From a virus, in IMG/VR virus record IMGVR_UViG_3300035670_001244, positions 1 through 23,841 of that record: a DNA stretch of 23,841 bases, one strand, 5' to 3'. Both the position numbers and the translations under genes were made by a program. The notes under the pieces were generated by a model. The model did no database searches, was not told the DNA's origin, and saw only the letters and a list, made by a program, of their open reading frames with translations. How positions within the stretch are numbered: the first letter of the stretch is position 1; each line of letters opens with the position of its first letter. Below are positions 13,774 through 18,992 of the stretch, piece after piece.

Positions 13774-14051
13774 CCATCCGAGCACTCACCTACGGCGGCA
13801 TCCAGATCGGTAACTTCGGCCCGCCAAACGCGCACTACACATGGGACGGCGTTCACCTTCAGCTTGATGGTTCAGCCCACATCGACGGTGGATGGAAGCG
13901 TGCAGGCATAAGCATCGACATGAGCTGCGCCGATGCGATGGACCTTGTGCTGATGCTGATGGACGCTGTGCAAAAGCACGCGGACTACGAGGCCAGACTG
14001 ATCCCGAACTTCGCCAAGCGGCTGAACAAGAAACTGGAGAGGAAGAAATGA
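13770..14051 (+). CDS. Hypothetical protein
   Basis: This 93-residue protein starts with a strand-rich region (LTYGGIQIGNFGPPNAHYTW, then GVHLQLDGSAHIDGGW) and ends in a basic helix (PNFAKRLNKKLERKK). No family is recognised. The start ATG at 13770 overlaps the previous stop, and a longer frame beginning at 13737 would overlap more without a better ribosome site. It is likely a moron-type accessory gene. Confidence 0.55.
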   Translation: MTIRALTYGGIQIGNFGPPNAHYTWDGVHLQLDGSAHIDGGWKRAGISIDMSCADAMDLVLMLMDAVQKHADYEARLIPNFAKRLNKKLERKK

Positions 14052-14230
14052 ACCACACTCTTTACCCACAACAAGGCTGGCAGTGTCCTTTATGTAAAAC
14101 GATTTACAGCCCGATAACACCTGTGTGTTTTTACTGTCGGCCACAGAATGTTGGGGAACAGCCCTCAATTGGTCTCCCGCCAACAAGACCGCGTGAGTGG
14201 GGCAGCACTGGTGTAGCTGGGAGAGATTGA
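14048..14230 (+). CDS. Small zinc-ribbon-like protein
   Basis: This 60-residue protein contains two cysteine pairs, CPLC at residues 14-17 and CFYC at 28-31, with aromatic residues between them, which is the layout of a short zinc ribbon or rubredoxin-like knuckle. The tail is polar with a TRPREWGS segment. Its DNA is visibly richer in A+T than the flanking replication genes, suggesting separate acquisition. The start overlaps the previous stop by ATGA. Function is unknown. Confidence 0.5.
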   Translation: MNHTLYPQQGWQCPLCKTIYSPITPVCFYCRPQNVGEQPSIGLPPTRPREWGSTGVAGRD

Positions 14231-14231
14231 A

Positions 14232-14453
14232 ATGAGCGGCGATCACAACGCACACCAGAACGACTTCCATCCTGACTGGGACACAGTGAAGGCGTTTGAT
14301 GACAGGCACAACGAGGATACGGAGTTGCTGAGGCAGGCGCTGGAGGCGCTGGAAACTTGCGAGGCGTTTTTGCTGTCAGCCGGATTTGCGTCGTCCGACA
14401 CTTACGCTGAAGCAAGCGCAGTTATAACCGCACTTGAGGAGCGACTGAAATGA
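14232..14453 (+). CDS. Small acidic helical protein
   Basis: This 73-residue protein has a His/Asp-rich start (MSGDHNAHQNDFHPDWDTVK) followed by helices LLRQALEALETCEAFLLS and AEASAVITALEERLK. The core resembles the N-terminus of the next protein (ALEALE, then AITAL), so the two may be diverged tandem copies of one helical unit. It starts two bases after the previous stop and overlaps the next gene by ATGA. No function can be given. Confidence 0.55.
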   Translation: MSGDHNAHQNDFHPDWDTVKAFDDRHNEDTELLRQALEALETCEAFLLSAGFASSDTYAEASAVITALEERLK

Positions 14454-14923
14454 CCACACTACGCGAAGCCGCCCAGCAGGCGCTGGAGGCGTTGGAGAAG
14501 CTGTACCTGCCCGGTGAACTTGAGCGCGTCAACGCTGCCATCACAGCCCTCCGCGCCGCGCTGGAGCAGCCGGACCGAGCACAAAGAATGCGCGAAGCCG
14601 GGTATATCCGCAGGCCGACACTGCGAGAGATGGCAGAGGAGGAGCAGCCGAAGCAGGCTGAGCCGGTAGCGTGGATGATGGTCAACAAGACGCACAACGT
14701 CGGTCCGTTGCTGTACTGGAAGCCGCAGACTGATTGGCACATAACTTGGGAAGCAGTGCCCCTCTACACCCACCCACCCCGCTGCGAGTGGCGAGGGCTG
14801 ACGGATGAGGAGAAGCGCGAATGCGCTCAGGCAATGGACGCCGAACCGCTGGCAGAAGGGTGGCCAGAGTTAGTCAAGTTCGCCCGCGCCATCGAGTCCA
14901 AGCTGAAGGAGCGCAACGCATGA
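14450..14923 (+). CDS. Hypothetical phage protein of the EPVAW/PLYT type
   Basis: This is a 157-residue protein. The N-terminal part is helical (LREAAQQALEALEKLYLPGE, then AAITALRAALEQ). The middle holds EPVAWMM and, after a tryptophan-rich strand, VPLYTHPPRCEWRGLTDEEK; this EPVAW...PLYT-PP...GLTDEE series recurs in many phages of Burkholderia, Pseudomonas and enteric hosts. Its role is not known. It lies directly before the DUF3310 gene with an ATGA overlap. A conserved C-terminal helix (FARAIESKLKERNA) closes the protein. Confidence 0.7.
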   Translation: MTTLREAAQQALEALEKLYLPGELERVNAAITALRAALEQPDRAQRMREAGYIRRPTLREMAEEEQPKQAEPVAWMMVNKTHNVGPLLYWKPQTDWHITWEAVPLYTHPPRCEWRGLTDEEKRECAQAMDAEPLAEGWPELVKFARAIESKLKERNA

Positions 14924-15141
14924 GCTCACTCGACATGCAGGTGGCCGGTGGCCACTACAAGGACCTGAAGATCCAGCCGGTGGAGTTCATCCACGCGAAC
15001 GGCATCGGCTACTTCGAGGGCAACGTGATCAAGTACGTCAGCCGCTGGCGTGCCAAGGGCGGCGTGGCCGACCTAGAGAAGGCCCGCCACTACATCGACA
15101 TGCTGATCGAGCTGGAGCGCCGCAAGGACGACGGCAAATGA
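14920..15141 (+). CDS. DUF3310 protein (T7 gp1.7-like nucleotide kinase family)
   Basis: This is a 73-residue protein. Almost the whole chain is the DUF3310 domain: HYKDLKIQPVEFIHANGIGY, then EGNVIKYVSRWRAKGG, then DLEKARHYIDMLIEL. In phage T7 this domain is found in gp1.7, which phosphorylates dGMP and dTMP, so a role in nucleotide supply during replication is likely, though the standalone domain has not been shown active here. The start overlaps the previous stop by ATGA. It is the last clearly metabolic gene of the rightward replication operon. Confidence 0.88.
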   Translation: MSSLDMQVAGGHYKDLKIQPVEFIHANGIGYFEGNVIKYVSRWRAKGGVADLEKARHYIDMLIELERRKDDGK

Positions 15142-15314
15142 CGCACGCCCGCAAGATCGAGAAGCTCGAGGCCCAGGTCGCCGCCCTGCGCGCCAGGCTT
15201 TCGGCCCGGACCGACCAGCTCCTGCTGGTGCTGCTGCAGATCGAAGACCTCAAGCGAGAGCTTGACCAGGCCAAGCGCCCGGTGCATCCTGCACCTAGTT
15301 CTAGCATCTGCTAG
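15138..15314 (+). CDS. Small coiled-coil protein
   Basis: This 58-residue protein starts at ATG 15138, overlapping the DUF3310 stop. Residues about 5-46 (KIEKLEAQVAALRARLSART, then LLVLLQIEDLKRELDQ) form a heptad-like leucine pattern typical of a dimeric coiled coil. Its last codons and TAG stop (15312-15314) lie inside the operator at 15300-15315, so coding and regulatory sequence overlap. No family is recognised; it may be a small accessory or antitermination-like factor, but nothing proves that. Confidence 0.55.
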   Translation: MTHARKIEKLEAQVAALRARLSARTDQLLLVLLQIEDLKRELDQAKRPVHPAPSSSIC

Positions 15315-15315
15315 G
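15300..15315. promoter_or_regulatory. Operator palindrome overlapping a stop codon
   Basis: TCTAGCATCTGCTAGG keeps 11 of 14 defined operator positions and is itself symmetric through CTAGCA and TGCTAG. It overlaps the end of the coiled-coil gene. It starts exactly 56 bp before the next operator at 15356. Confidence 0.55.
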
Positions 15316-15355
15316 AACGCATCGAGCACGACGTCCCCCTAAGTGCTCGGCAGGC

Positions 15356-15371
15356 TGTAGTTTTTGCTACA
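15356..15371. promoter_or_regulatory. Operator palindrome abutting the dif-like site
   Basis: TGTAGTTTTTGCTACA matches 12 of the 14 defined operator positions, with the left inner CA replaced by TT. Its last five bases (CTACA) are also the outer part of the degenerate XerD arm of the dif-like site, so a protein bound here would touch the recombination complex. Confidence 0.65.
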
Positions 15372-15394
15372 GCAGAATATACATTATGCGTATC
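15367..15394 (-). other. Candidate attP: dif-like XerC/XerD site
   Basis: On the plus strand the three parts are CTACAGCAGAA (15367-15377), TATACA (15378-15383) and TTATGCGTATC (15384-15394). Compared by eye with E. coli dif read on the same strand, the XerC arm matches 9 of 11, the centre matches 6 of 6 and the XerD arm matches 6 of 11. A good XerC arm with a degenerate XerD arm is the pattern reported for TLC-phi. The site lies 47 bp upstream of a XafT-like gene, in non-coding DNA. Recombination has not been shown. Confidence 0.6.
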
Positions 15395-15411
15395 CAAACG
15401 GGGGTTGACGC

Positions 15412-15427
15412 TATCGCATCCGCTAAA
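15412..15427. promoter_or_regulatory. Weak operator-like site before the XafT-like gene
   Basis: TATCGCATCCGCTAAA keeps 10 of the 14 defined operator positions. It begins 56 bp after the operator at 15356, the same interval that separates 15300 from 15356. It ends 14 bp before the ATG at 15442 and overlaps the AAAGGA ribosome site. Confidence 0.35.
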
Positions 15428-15441
15428 GGAAACTGTCGCGC

Positions 15442-15843
15442 ATGCTGGAGTCCACCGCCCGTCCGTACCGTGACCTGCACCGCGCGCTCGACCTAGTCGG
15501 CGAGCGCCCCTTGCTGCGGGCCTTGAACATCCACGAGAAGACGCTCTACCGCTGGCGCACCGGGCGCTGCAAGATCCCGGGCCACCAGCACCAGGCGATC
15601 AAGATGCTGCTCGGGGACCTGCCCGGCACCGACGGGCGCTGGAACGGCTGGCACTTCCACGGCGGGGAGCTGTGGAGCCCGGCCGGCGATCGCTTCGAGC
15701 CCGGCCACGTGCTGTCGCTGATCCTGCTGCGCCAGCAGCTCTCGGCCCAGGCCCGCGAGATGGAGCGCCTGCGCGTGCGCCTGGCCATCGCTGAAGAGGC
15801 GGTCGAGCGCCTGGCGCCGGCCGCCAACGAGGCGGTGGCTTAG
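15442..15843 (+). CDS. VC1465/XafT-like Xer recombination activation factor
   Basis: This is a 133-residue protein. The order of parts fits the VC1465 family (DUF3653-like): an HTH-like N-terminus RPYRDLHRALDLVGERPLLRA with EKTLYRWRTG and IPGHQHQAIKMLLG (about 7-58), a middle segment WNGWHFHGGELWSPAGDRFE (67-86), and a C-terminal coiled coil (about 92-125, LRQQLSAQAREMERLRVRLA). VC1465 is XafT of TLC-phi, which activates XerCD to integrate the phage at dif without FtsK. A dif-like site lies just upstream, supporting the same role. It could instead be a plain DNA-binding regulator, since family members are widespread in prophages. AAAGGA lies 11 bases before the ATG. Its TAG overlaps the stop of the convergent gene. 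Confidence 0.75.
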   Translation: MLESTARPYRDLHRALDLVGERPLLRALNIHEKTLYRWRTGRCKIPGHQHQAIKMLLGDLPGTDGRWNGWHFHGGELWSPAGDRFEPGHVLSLILLRQQLSAQAREMERLRVRLAIAEEAVERLAPAANEAVA

Positions 15844-17120
15844 GTCTGGGTGCCGACCACGGTGCCGTCGGTCGAGCCGGTGGGCGCGCTGGTCTTGATG
15901 TAGAGCGTGCCCGCGGTCACCCACAGATAGGCCCCGTTCAGCATGATCGGGTTCTCCCAGGTGCCACCGAAGTCCAGGTGCGCGCCGTTGGGCACCGAGA
16001 CGTTGCACTTGCCCGAGGTGCCCCAGCCCAGGCGCAGCACGCGCGCCGTGCCGTTGGCCTCCCAGATCCGCACGCTGGAGCGCCCCGCCCCACCGTGGCT
16101 GGCCGAGCCGTCGCCGAAGATGTTGAGGTCGACGTCGCCGTCGGTCGGGTGGTCGAGCTCGTTGATGCGCTTCAGGCCGTCCAGGCGCTGGCGGTCAAAC
16201 ACCAGGTTGTCGCCTTCGGCGCCGACCTCGGTGGTCGAGGCGGTCGCGGTGTTGAACACCCCGGCCAGGCGGTTCTGCGTGGCGGTCGACTTGAGGTAGT
16301 AGGCCTTGGCCCCCGCCCCCGGCTCGCTGGTCCAGGTGAAGTCGTTGTAGGTGCCGTCGAGGCGGATGTCGATCGAGTTGGTGCCCGCATCCCCACCGGC
16401 CGTGGCCGTGAGCGTGCCGGCCTGGCTGAACCAGTTGTCGACGCCGCGGTGCTCGTCAGAGTCCTCGACGTAGATGCCGTAGACGTAGCGCTCGAACAGG
16501 TTGCCGCTGATGATCTGCGCGTTGGGCTGGTGCAGGCCACCGCCCGAGTCGCCGTTCAGCAAGTCGATGTGCTTGAACCCGATGTCGAAGTGACAACCCA
16601 CCACGCGGTTGAAGTAGTTGGCGTAGGTGGCCGAGCCGCCGGCGGTCTCGGTGCCGGTGAAGCGCAGGCTGATCTTGGTCGCCGTCTCGCGGTCGGCCTT
16701 GGCCGTGCCCCCGAAGATGTGCATCCCGTCGAAGGTGTTGGCGAGCGTGTTGGCGGTGCGGTTGCGCACCAGGATGCCGGCCGTGCCGTTGGTGTAGTCC
16801 AGGCGCCCGCCGCGGATGGCCGAATCGCGCCAGCCGTCGATCAGAATCGCGAAGCCCGCGCTGTCGTAGCCGGCCACGCTGCCCGTCACGTAGGACTGCA
16901 GCACGGTGGCCTTGCTCATCACCAGGTCGACGCGCGCGGCCGTGCCGGCGCTGCCGGCGATGACGAGCTGGGTGTTGAGCCTGAAGGTGCCGGGCCCCAG
17001 GTACACGGCGCCGCCGGTGCCCTTGGCCTCGTTGATCGCCGCCTGGATCTGCGGGGTGTCATCGGAAGACCCGCCCAGCGGCGTCAGTCCGATCATGTTG
17101 CGCGGTACACGGGTGGTCAC
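15840..17120 (-). CDS. Beta-helix tailspike/depolymerase-like protein
   Basis: This protein has 426 residues when started at the GTG at 17120, whose GTGA overlaps the holin stop; a longer frame upstream is only the holin gene read in another frame. The protein opens with a pectate-lyase-type segment (LGGSSDDTPQIQAAINEAKG, then AVYLGPGTFRLNTQLVI) and continues with many short Asn/Gly-rich turns of a right-handed parallel beta-helix (for example QIISGNLFERYVYGIYVEDS). It lacks the N-terminal virion-anchoring domain of the tailspike at 20278-22470, so it may attach through another protein or act as a soluble polysaccharide-degrading enzyme. Catalytic residues cannot be assigned. It is the last gene of the leftward late operon. 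Confidence 0.78.
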   Translation of the reverse strand: MTTRVPRNMIGLTPLGGSSDDTPQIQAAINEAKGTGGAVYLGPGTFRLNTQLVIAGSAGTAARVDLVMSKATVLQSYVTGSVAGYDSAGFAILIDGWRDSAIRGGRLDYTNGTAGILVRNRTANTLANTFDGMHIFGGTAKADRETATKISLRFTGTETAGGSATYANYFNRVVGCHFDIGFKHIDLLNGDSGGGLHQPNAQIISGNLFERYVYGIYVEDSDEHRGVDNWFSQAGTLTATAGGDAGTNSIDIRLDGTYNDFTWTSEPGAGAKAYYLKSTATQNRLAGVFNTATASTTEVGAEGDNLVFDRQRLDGLKRINELDHPTDGDVDLNIFGDGSASHGGAGRSSVRIWEANGTARVLRLGWGTSGKCNVSVPNGAHLDFGGTWENPIMLNGAYLWVTAGTLYIKTSAPTGSTDGTVVGTQT

Positions 17121-17512
17121 TTGCTCCCTTTCATGGCGGCCGCGGCCGCGGGAATGATCTTCTCGGCCGAACGGCCGATCACGTAGCCGCCGAGGCCGAG
17201 CTCGACGATGTCCCAGAGCTTGAGCACCTCGGCCTCGCTGATGCCTGGCGCGCTGAAGCCCAGCCACCGGGCGACGATCAAGGCACCGAAGGTCAGCATC
17301 AGGATCGGGCGCCAGCTGGCCGCCAGCCAGTGGCTTGAGGCCGCCTCGGTCTTGACGATCTCGGCCCGGCCAGTGAGCTCGGCGAGCTCGCCCTTCTGCG
17401 CCAGCTCGAGCATCGCGAGCTTGGCCTGGTCGCGCTGGCTGGGGTCCGGCCAGAGCCGGTCGATGAGCTTGCCGCCGACGTCGAGCGCTGCCGTGATCGG
17501 GTCCATGGCCAT
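17117..17512 (-). CDS. Holin, 3TM/DUF3154 type
   Basis: This is a 131-residue protein. The N-terminal 60 residues are amphipathic and charged (ALDVGGKLIDRLWPDPSQRD, then AKLAMLELAQKGELAELTGR). These are followed by SSHWLAASWRPILMLTFGAL with a first hydrophobic helix (about 68-87) and a second one near 102-122 (WDIVELGLGGYVIGRSAEKI). This is the layout of the 3TM phage holin family. It would form the membrane lesion that frees or activates the endolysin encoded just upstream. ATGs at 17512 and 17506 could both be used, as with dual-start holins, but no clear ribosome site decides. Confidence 0.82.
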   Translation of the reverse strand: MAMDPITAALDVGGKLIDRLWPDPSQRDQAKLAMLELAQKGELAELTGRAEIVKTEAASSHWLAASWRPILMLTFGALIVARWLGFSAPGISEAEVLKLWDIVELGLGGYVIGRSAEKIIPAAAAAMKGSK

Positions 17513-17515
17513 GGG

Positions 17516-17992
17516 TCAGGCCTCCATCAGGTCGGCAATGCGCCGGCTCCAGCCGCGGCTGAACGCCGGCCAGCTGGGCAAGCCCGCCATGAACCGCAGC
17601 CGCTGGGCCAGGATGCCCAGCCTCACCGCGTTGACGTCGAGCTGGTAGGCGGTGGCCAGGGTCTTGGGTCCAATGATCCCGTCAGCCTCCACGCCGATGG
17701 CGCGCTGCAACCACAGGATCGCCTGGCGCGGCCCGCTGTTGACCGCCGCGTCAAACATGACGTAGCGCAGCCCTGGCGGCAGGTCATCGCCGCGGATCGG
17801 CTTCCAGTAGTCCTCGAGGTAGATGCGCTCGGCGAGCTCGAGCGGCAGCTCGCGCATGTCGCCCTTGTAGCCCACGCGGCGTGCCACCGCCTCGGTGATG
17901 CCGAAGCGGGTGGCCCCGCCGCGGTCATCCTTGTGTTCGCTAAAATCGCCCTCGTGCTCGAGCACCAGGGCCAGGGCATTGACGAAGTTCAT
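17516..17992 (-). CDS. Endolysin, glycoside hydrolase family 108
   Basis: This is a 158-residue protein. The N-terminus shows the GH108 signature LVLEHEGDFSEHKDD followed by RGGATRFGITEAVARRVG, with Glu14 as the expected catalytic acid; the usual EGG is EGD here. A middle part (WKPIRGDDLPPGLRYVMFDA, then VNSGPRQAILWLQRAIGV) and the PG_binding_3-like end (DGIIGPKTLATA, then RLRFMAGLPSW) complete the family. The enzyme cleaves the peptidoglycan glycan chain. No signal sequence is seen, so it relies on the holin. Its ATG at 17992 overlaps the stop of a 30-residue membrane peptide. Confidence 0.93.
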   Translation of the reverse strand: MNFVNALALVLEHEGDFSEHKDDRGGATRFGITEAVARRVGYKGDMRELPLELAERIYLEDYWKPIRGDDLPPGLRYVMFDAAVNSGPRQAILWLQRAIGVEADGIIGPKTLATAYQLDVNAVRLGILAQRLRFMAGLPSWPAFSRGWSRRIADLMEA

Positions 17993-18081
17993 CGCGGACC
18001 TCGCAGCACAACGATCAGGGTGACGACCACGAGCGCGATGATCACGCCCTCGCCGAAGCTCAACGCCAGGCCCTGGATCAT
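17989..18081 (-). CDS. 30-residue membrane peptide in the lysis cassette
   Basis: The frame ATG 18081 to TGA 17989-17991 encodes MIQGLALSFGEGVIIALVVV followed by TLIVVLRGPR, a single strongly hydrophobic helix with a basic tail. AAGGGG lies seven bases before the ATG, a good ribosome site, and the stop overlaps the endolysin start by ATGA. The size and position suggest a small holin partner, antiholin or spacer peptide that couples endolysin translation. No homologue is recognised. Confidence 0.6.
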   Translation of the reverse strand: MIQGLALSFGEGVIIALVVVTLIVVLRGPR

Positions 18082-18085
18082 GGTG

Positions 18086-18358
18086 CTACCCCTTGATGAA
18101 CTTGGAGCCGAACTGCACCAGGGCGAAGATGACCGTGGCCGCCAGCCACACCCCGATGCCGCGGTTCACCCACTGGTCGACCTTGCGGTCAGTCCGGTGA
18201 ATCATCGTGTCGTGCACGGCGAGCGCCGACTCGCACTTGCCGATGCGCTCGCCCTGGCTGGACTGACGCTCCTCGATCAGGATCAGACGCTGGATCGCAT
18301 CGGTCAGCTTGTCCACCTTGGACTCCAGGCGGCGGAAGTCCTCGTCGCTCATCGCCAT
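18086..18358 (-). CDS. Coiled-coil protein with C-terminal membrane anchor (XhlA/holin-like)
   Basis: This is a 90-residue protein. Residues 5-60 are charged and heptad-like (FRRLESKVDKLTDAIQRLIL, then IEERQSSQGERIGKCESALA); residues about 66-86 (NRGIGVWLAATVIFALVQFG) form one membrane helix ending in FIKG. This resembles haemolysin XhlA-type or other accessory lysis proteins whose coiled coil lies in the cytoplasm. The ATG at 18358 is three bases after the preceding stop; a second ATG at 18352 is also possible. It might replace a classical Rz spanin, which was not found in this cassette. Confidence 0.7.
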   Translation of the reverse strand: MAMSDEDFRRLESKVDKLTDAIQRLILIEERQSSQGERIGKCESALAVHDTMIHRTDRKVDQWVNRGIGVWLAATVIFALVQFGSKFIKG

Positions 18359-18361
18359 CAG

Positions 18362-18628
18362 TCAGCCTTTCTCGGCCGCTCGGGCCTCGATCTCGAGCGG
18401 ATGATTGCGGTAGCCGTGCCGCAGCAAGCCCCACAAGTAGGTCGCGTAAAACCCGAGCGTGCCCATGCGTTGCCACTGGGCCCAGTGCGCCTGCTCGTGC
18501 CGGGTCAGACGGTCACTGTGCATGTACTCGGACAGGATGAAGATGCCGACCGGCGGCAGCGTGATGCCGCCGTAGCCGAAGGTTCTGAGGAACCAGCGAA
18601 TGATGTGTCGGGCTGGGCGTGGCTGCAT
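18362..18628 (-). CDS. Zincin-like putative metallopeptidase of the lysis region
   Basis: This is an 88-residue protein. It starts with a basic and hydrophobic stretch (RHIIRWFLRTFGYGGITLPP), then has SEYMHSDRLTRHEQAHWAQW, containing an HEQAH zinc motif at about residues 43-47. This is followed by TLGFYATYLWGLLRHGYRNH and PLEIEARAAE, where the second Glu region could supply the third ligand. This order (HExxH, aromatic helix, Y-R-x-H-P-x-E-x-E-A) recurs in small phage proteins sometimes labelled peptidases; activity has not been shown. The ATG at 18628 lies inside a 9-bp RNA stem, so translation may be regulated. Confidence 0.65.
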   Translation of the reverse strand: MQPRPARHIIRWFLRTFGYGGITLPPVGIFILSEYMHSDRLTRHEQAHWAQWQRMGTLGFYATYLWGLLRHGYRNHPLEIEARAAEKG

Positions 18629-18655
18629 GGGGCGTCACCTGATGAAGCCCCATGC
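18625..18655 (-). promoter_or_regulatory. Hairpin enclosing the ribosome site and start codon of the zincin gene
   Basis: GCATGGGGC at 18625-18633 and GCCCCATGC at 18647-18655 form a perfect 9-bp stem with a 13-nt loop. Read in the mRNA direction (minus strand), the AUG at 18628 is in the 3' arm and an AGGUG ribosome site is in the loop. This could limit translation of the gene. Confidence 0.5.
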
Positions 18656-18685
18656 TATCGACTCAACGCGTCGCGACGGACACCC

Positions 18686-18982
18686 TCAGCTGAGGCGGTT
18701 CTGCGGGTCGTAGGCCACGCGCAACACCGCTGTGCCGCTGGTGAAGTCGCCGGTCTTGACCCCTGCCCGGTAGTACATGACCTCGGGCTCGTTGCCGGTG
18801 CCCTCGAACGGCGAGGTGAAGGTGTTGACGTCGCGCCAGGTCGAGTTGTCGGTCGAACGCTGCACCGTGACGGTGGCCGCGAACGTGCCGCTGATCGAGA
18901 TGTTGAACGGGCCCACCAACTGCAGCGGATCGCTGAAGGTGTTCTCGGCGGTGATGGATGCGGTGACTGCTTCGGAGGCCAT
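18686..18982 (-). CDS. Small beta-rich structural protein
   Basis: This 98-residue protein is made of short strands: ASITAENTFSDPLQLVGPFN, then ISISGTFAATVTVQRSTDNS, then WRDVNTFTSPF and VMYYRAGVKTGDFTSGTAVL. The pattern of a measured signal with a strands-and-turns fold (TVTVQRSTDNSTW) is common in small phage tail or head decoration proteins. The ATG at 18982 has AAAGG eight bases upstream and lies 10 bp after the receptor-binding gene. It may be a tail accessory protein that helps the adjacent spikes assemble. The stop codon is within a 10-bp palindrome CTCAGCTGAG. Confidence 0.65.
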   Translation of the reverse strand: MASEAVTASITAENTFSDPLQLVGPFNISISGTFAATVTVQRSTDNSTWRDVNTFTSPFEGTGNEPEVMYYRAGVKTGDFTSGTAVLRVAYDPQNRLS

Positions 18983-18992
18983 GGCTGCGCCT

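Noticed and set aside
15371-15410. Standard sigma70 promoter (TATACA or TTGACG boxes) before the XafT-like gene
   Set aside because: The TTGACG at 15405 has no -10 at a proper distance and the TATACA is better explained as the dif-like centre; a promoter may still exist but cannot be placed.
15386-15496. Short frame from the ATG inside the dif-like site, overlapping the XafT-like gene
   Set aside because: No ribosome site, out of frame with a well-supported gene, and no protein-like composition.
18079-18092. GGTGCTACCCC as another operator copy
   Set aside because: Only one half-site is present and it coincides with the ribosome site of the 30-residue peptide; the other half does not match.
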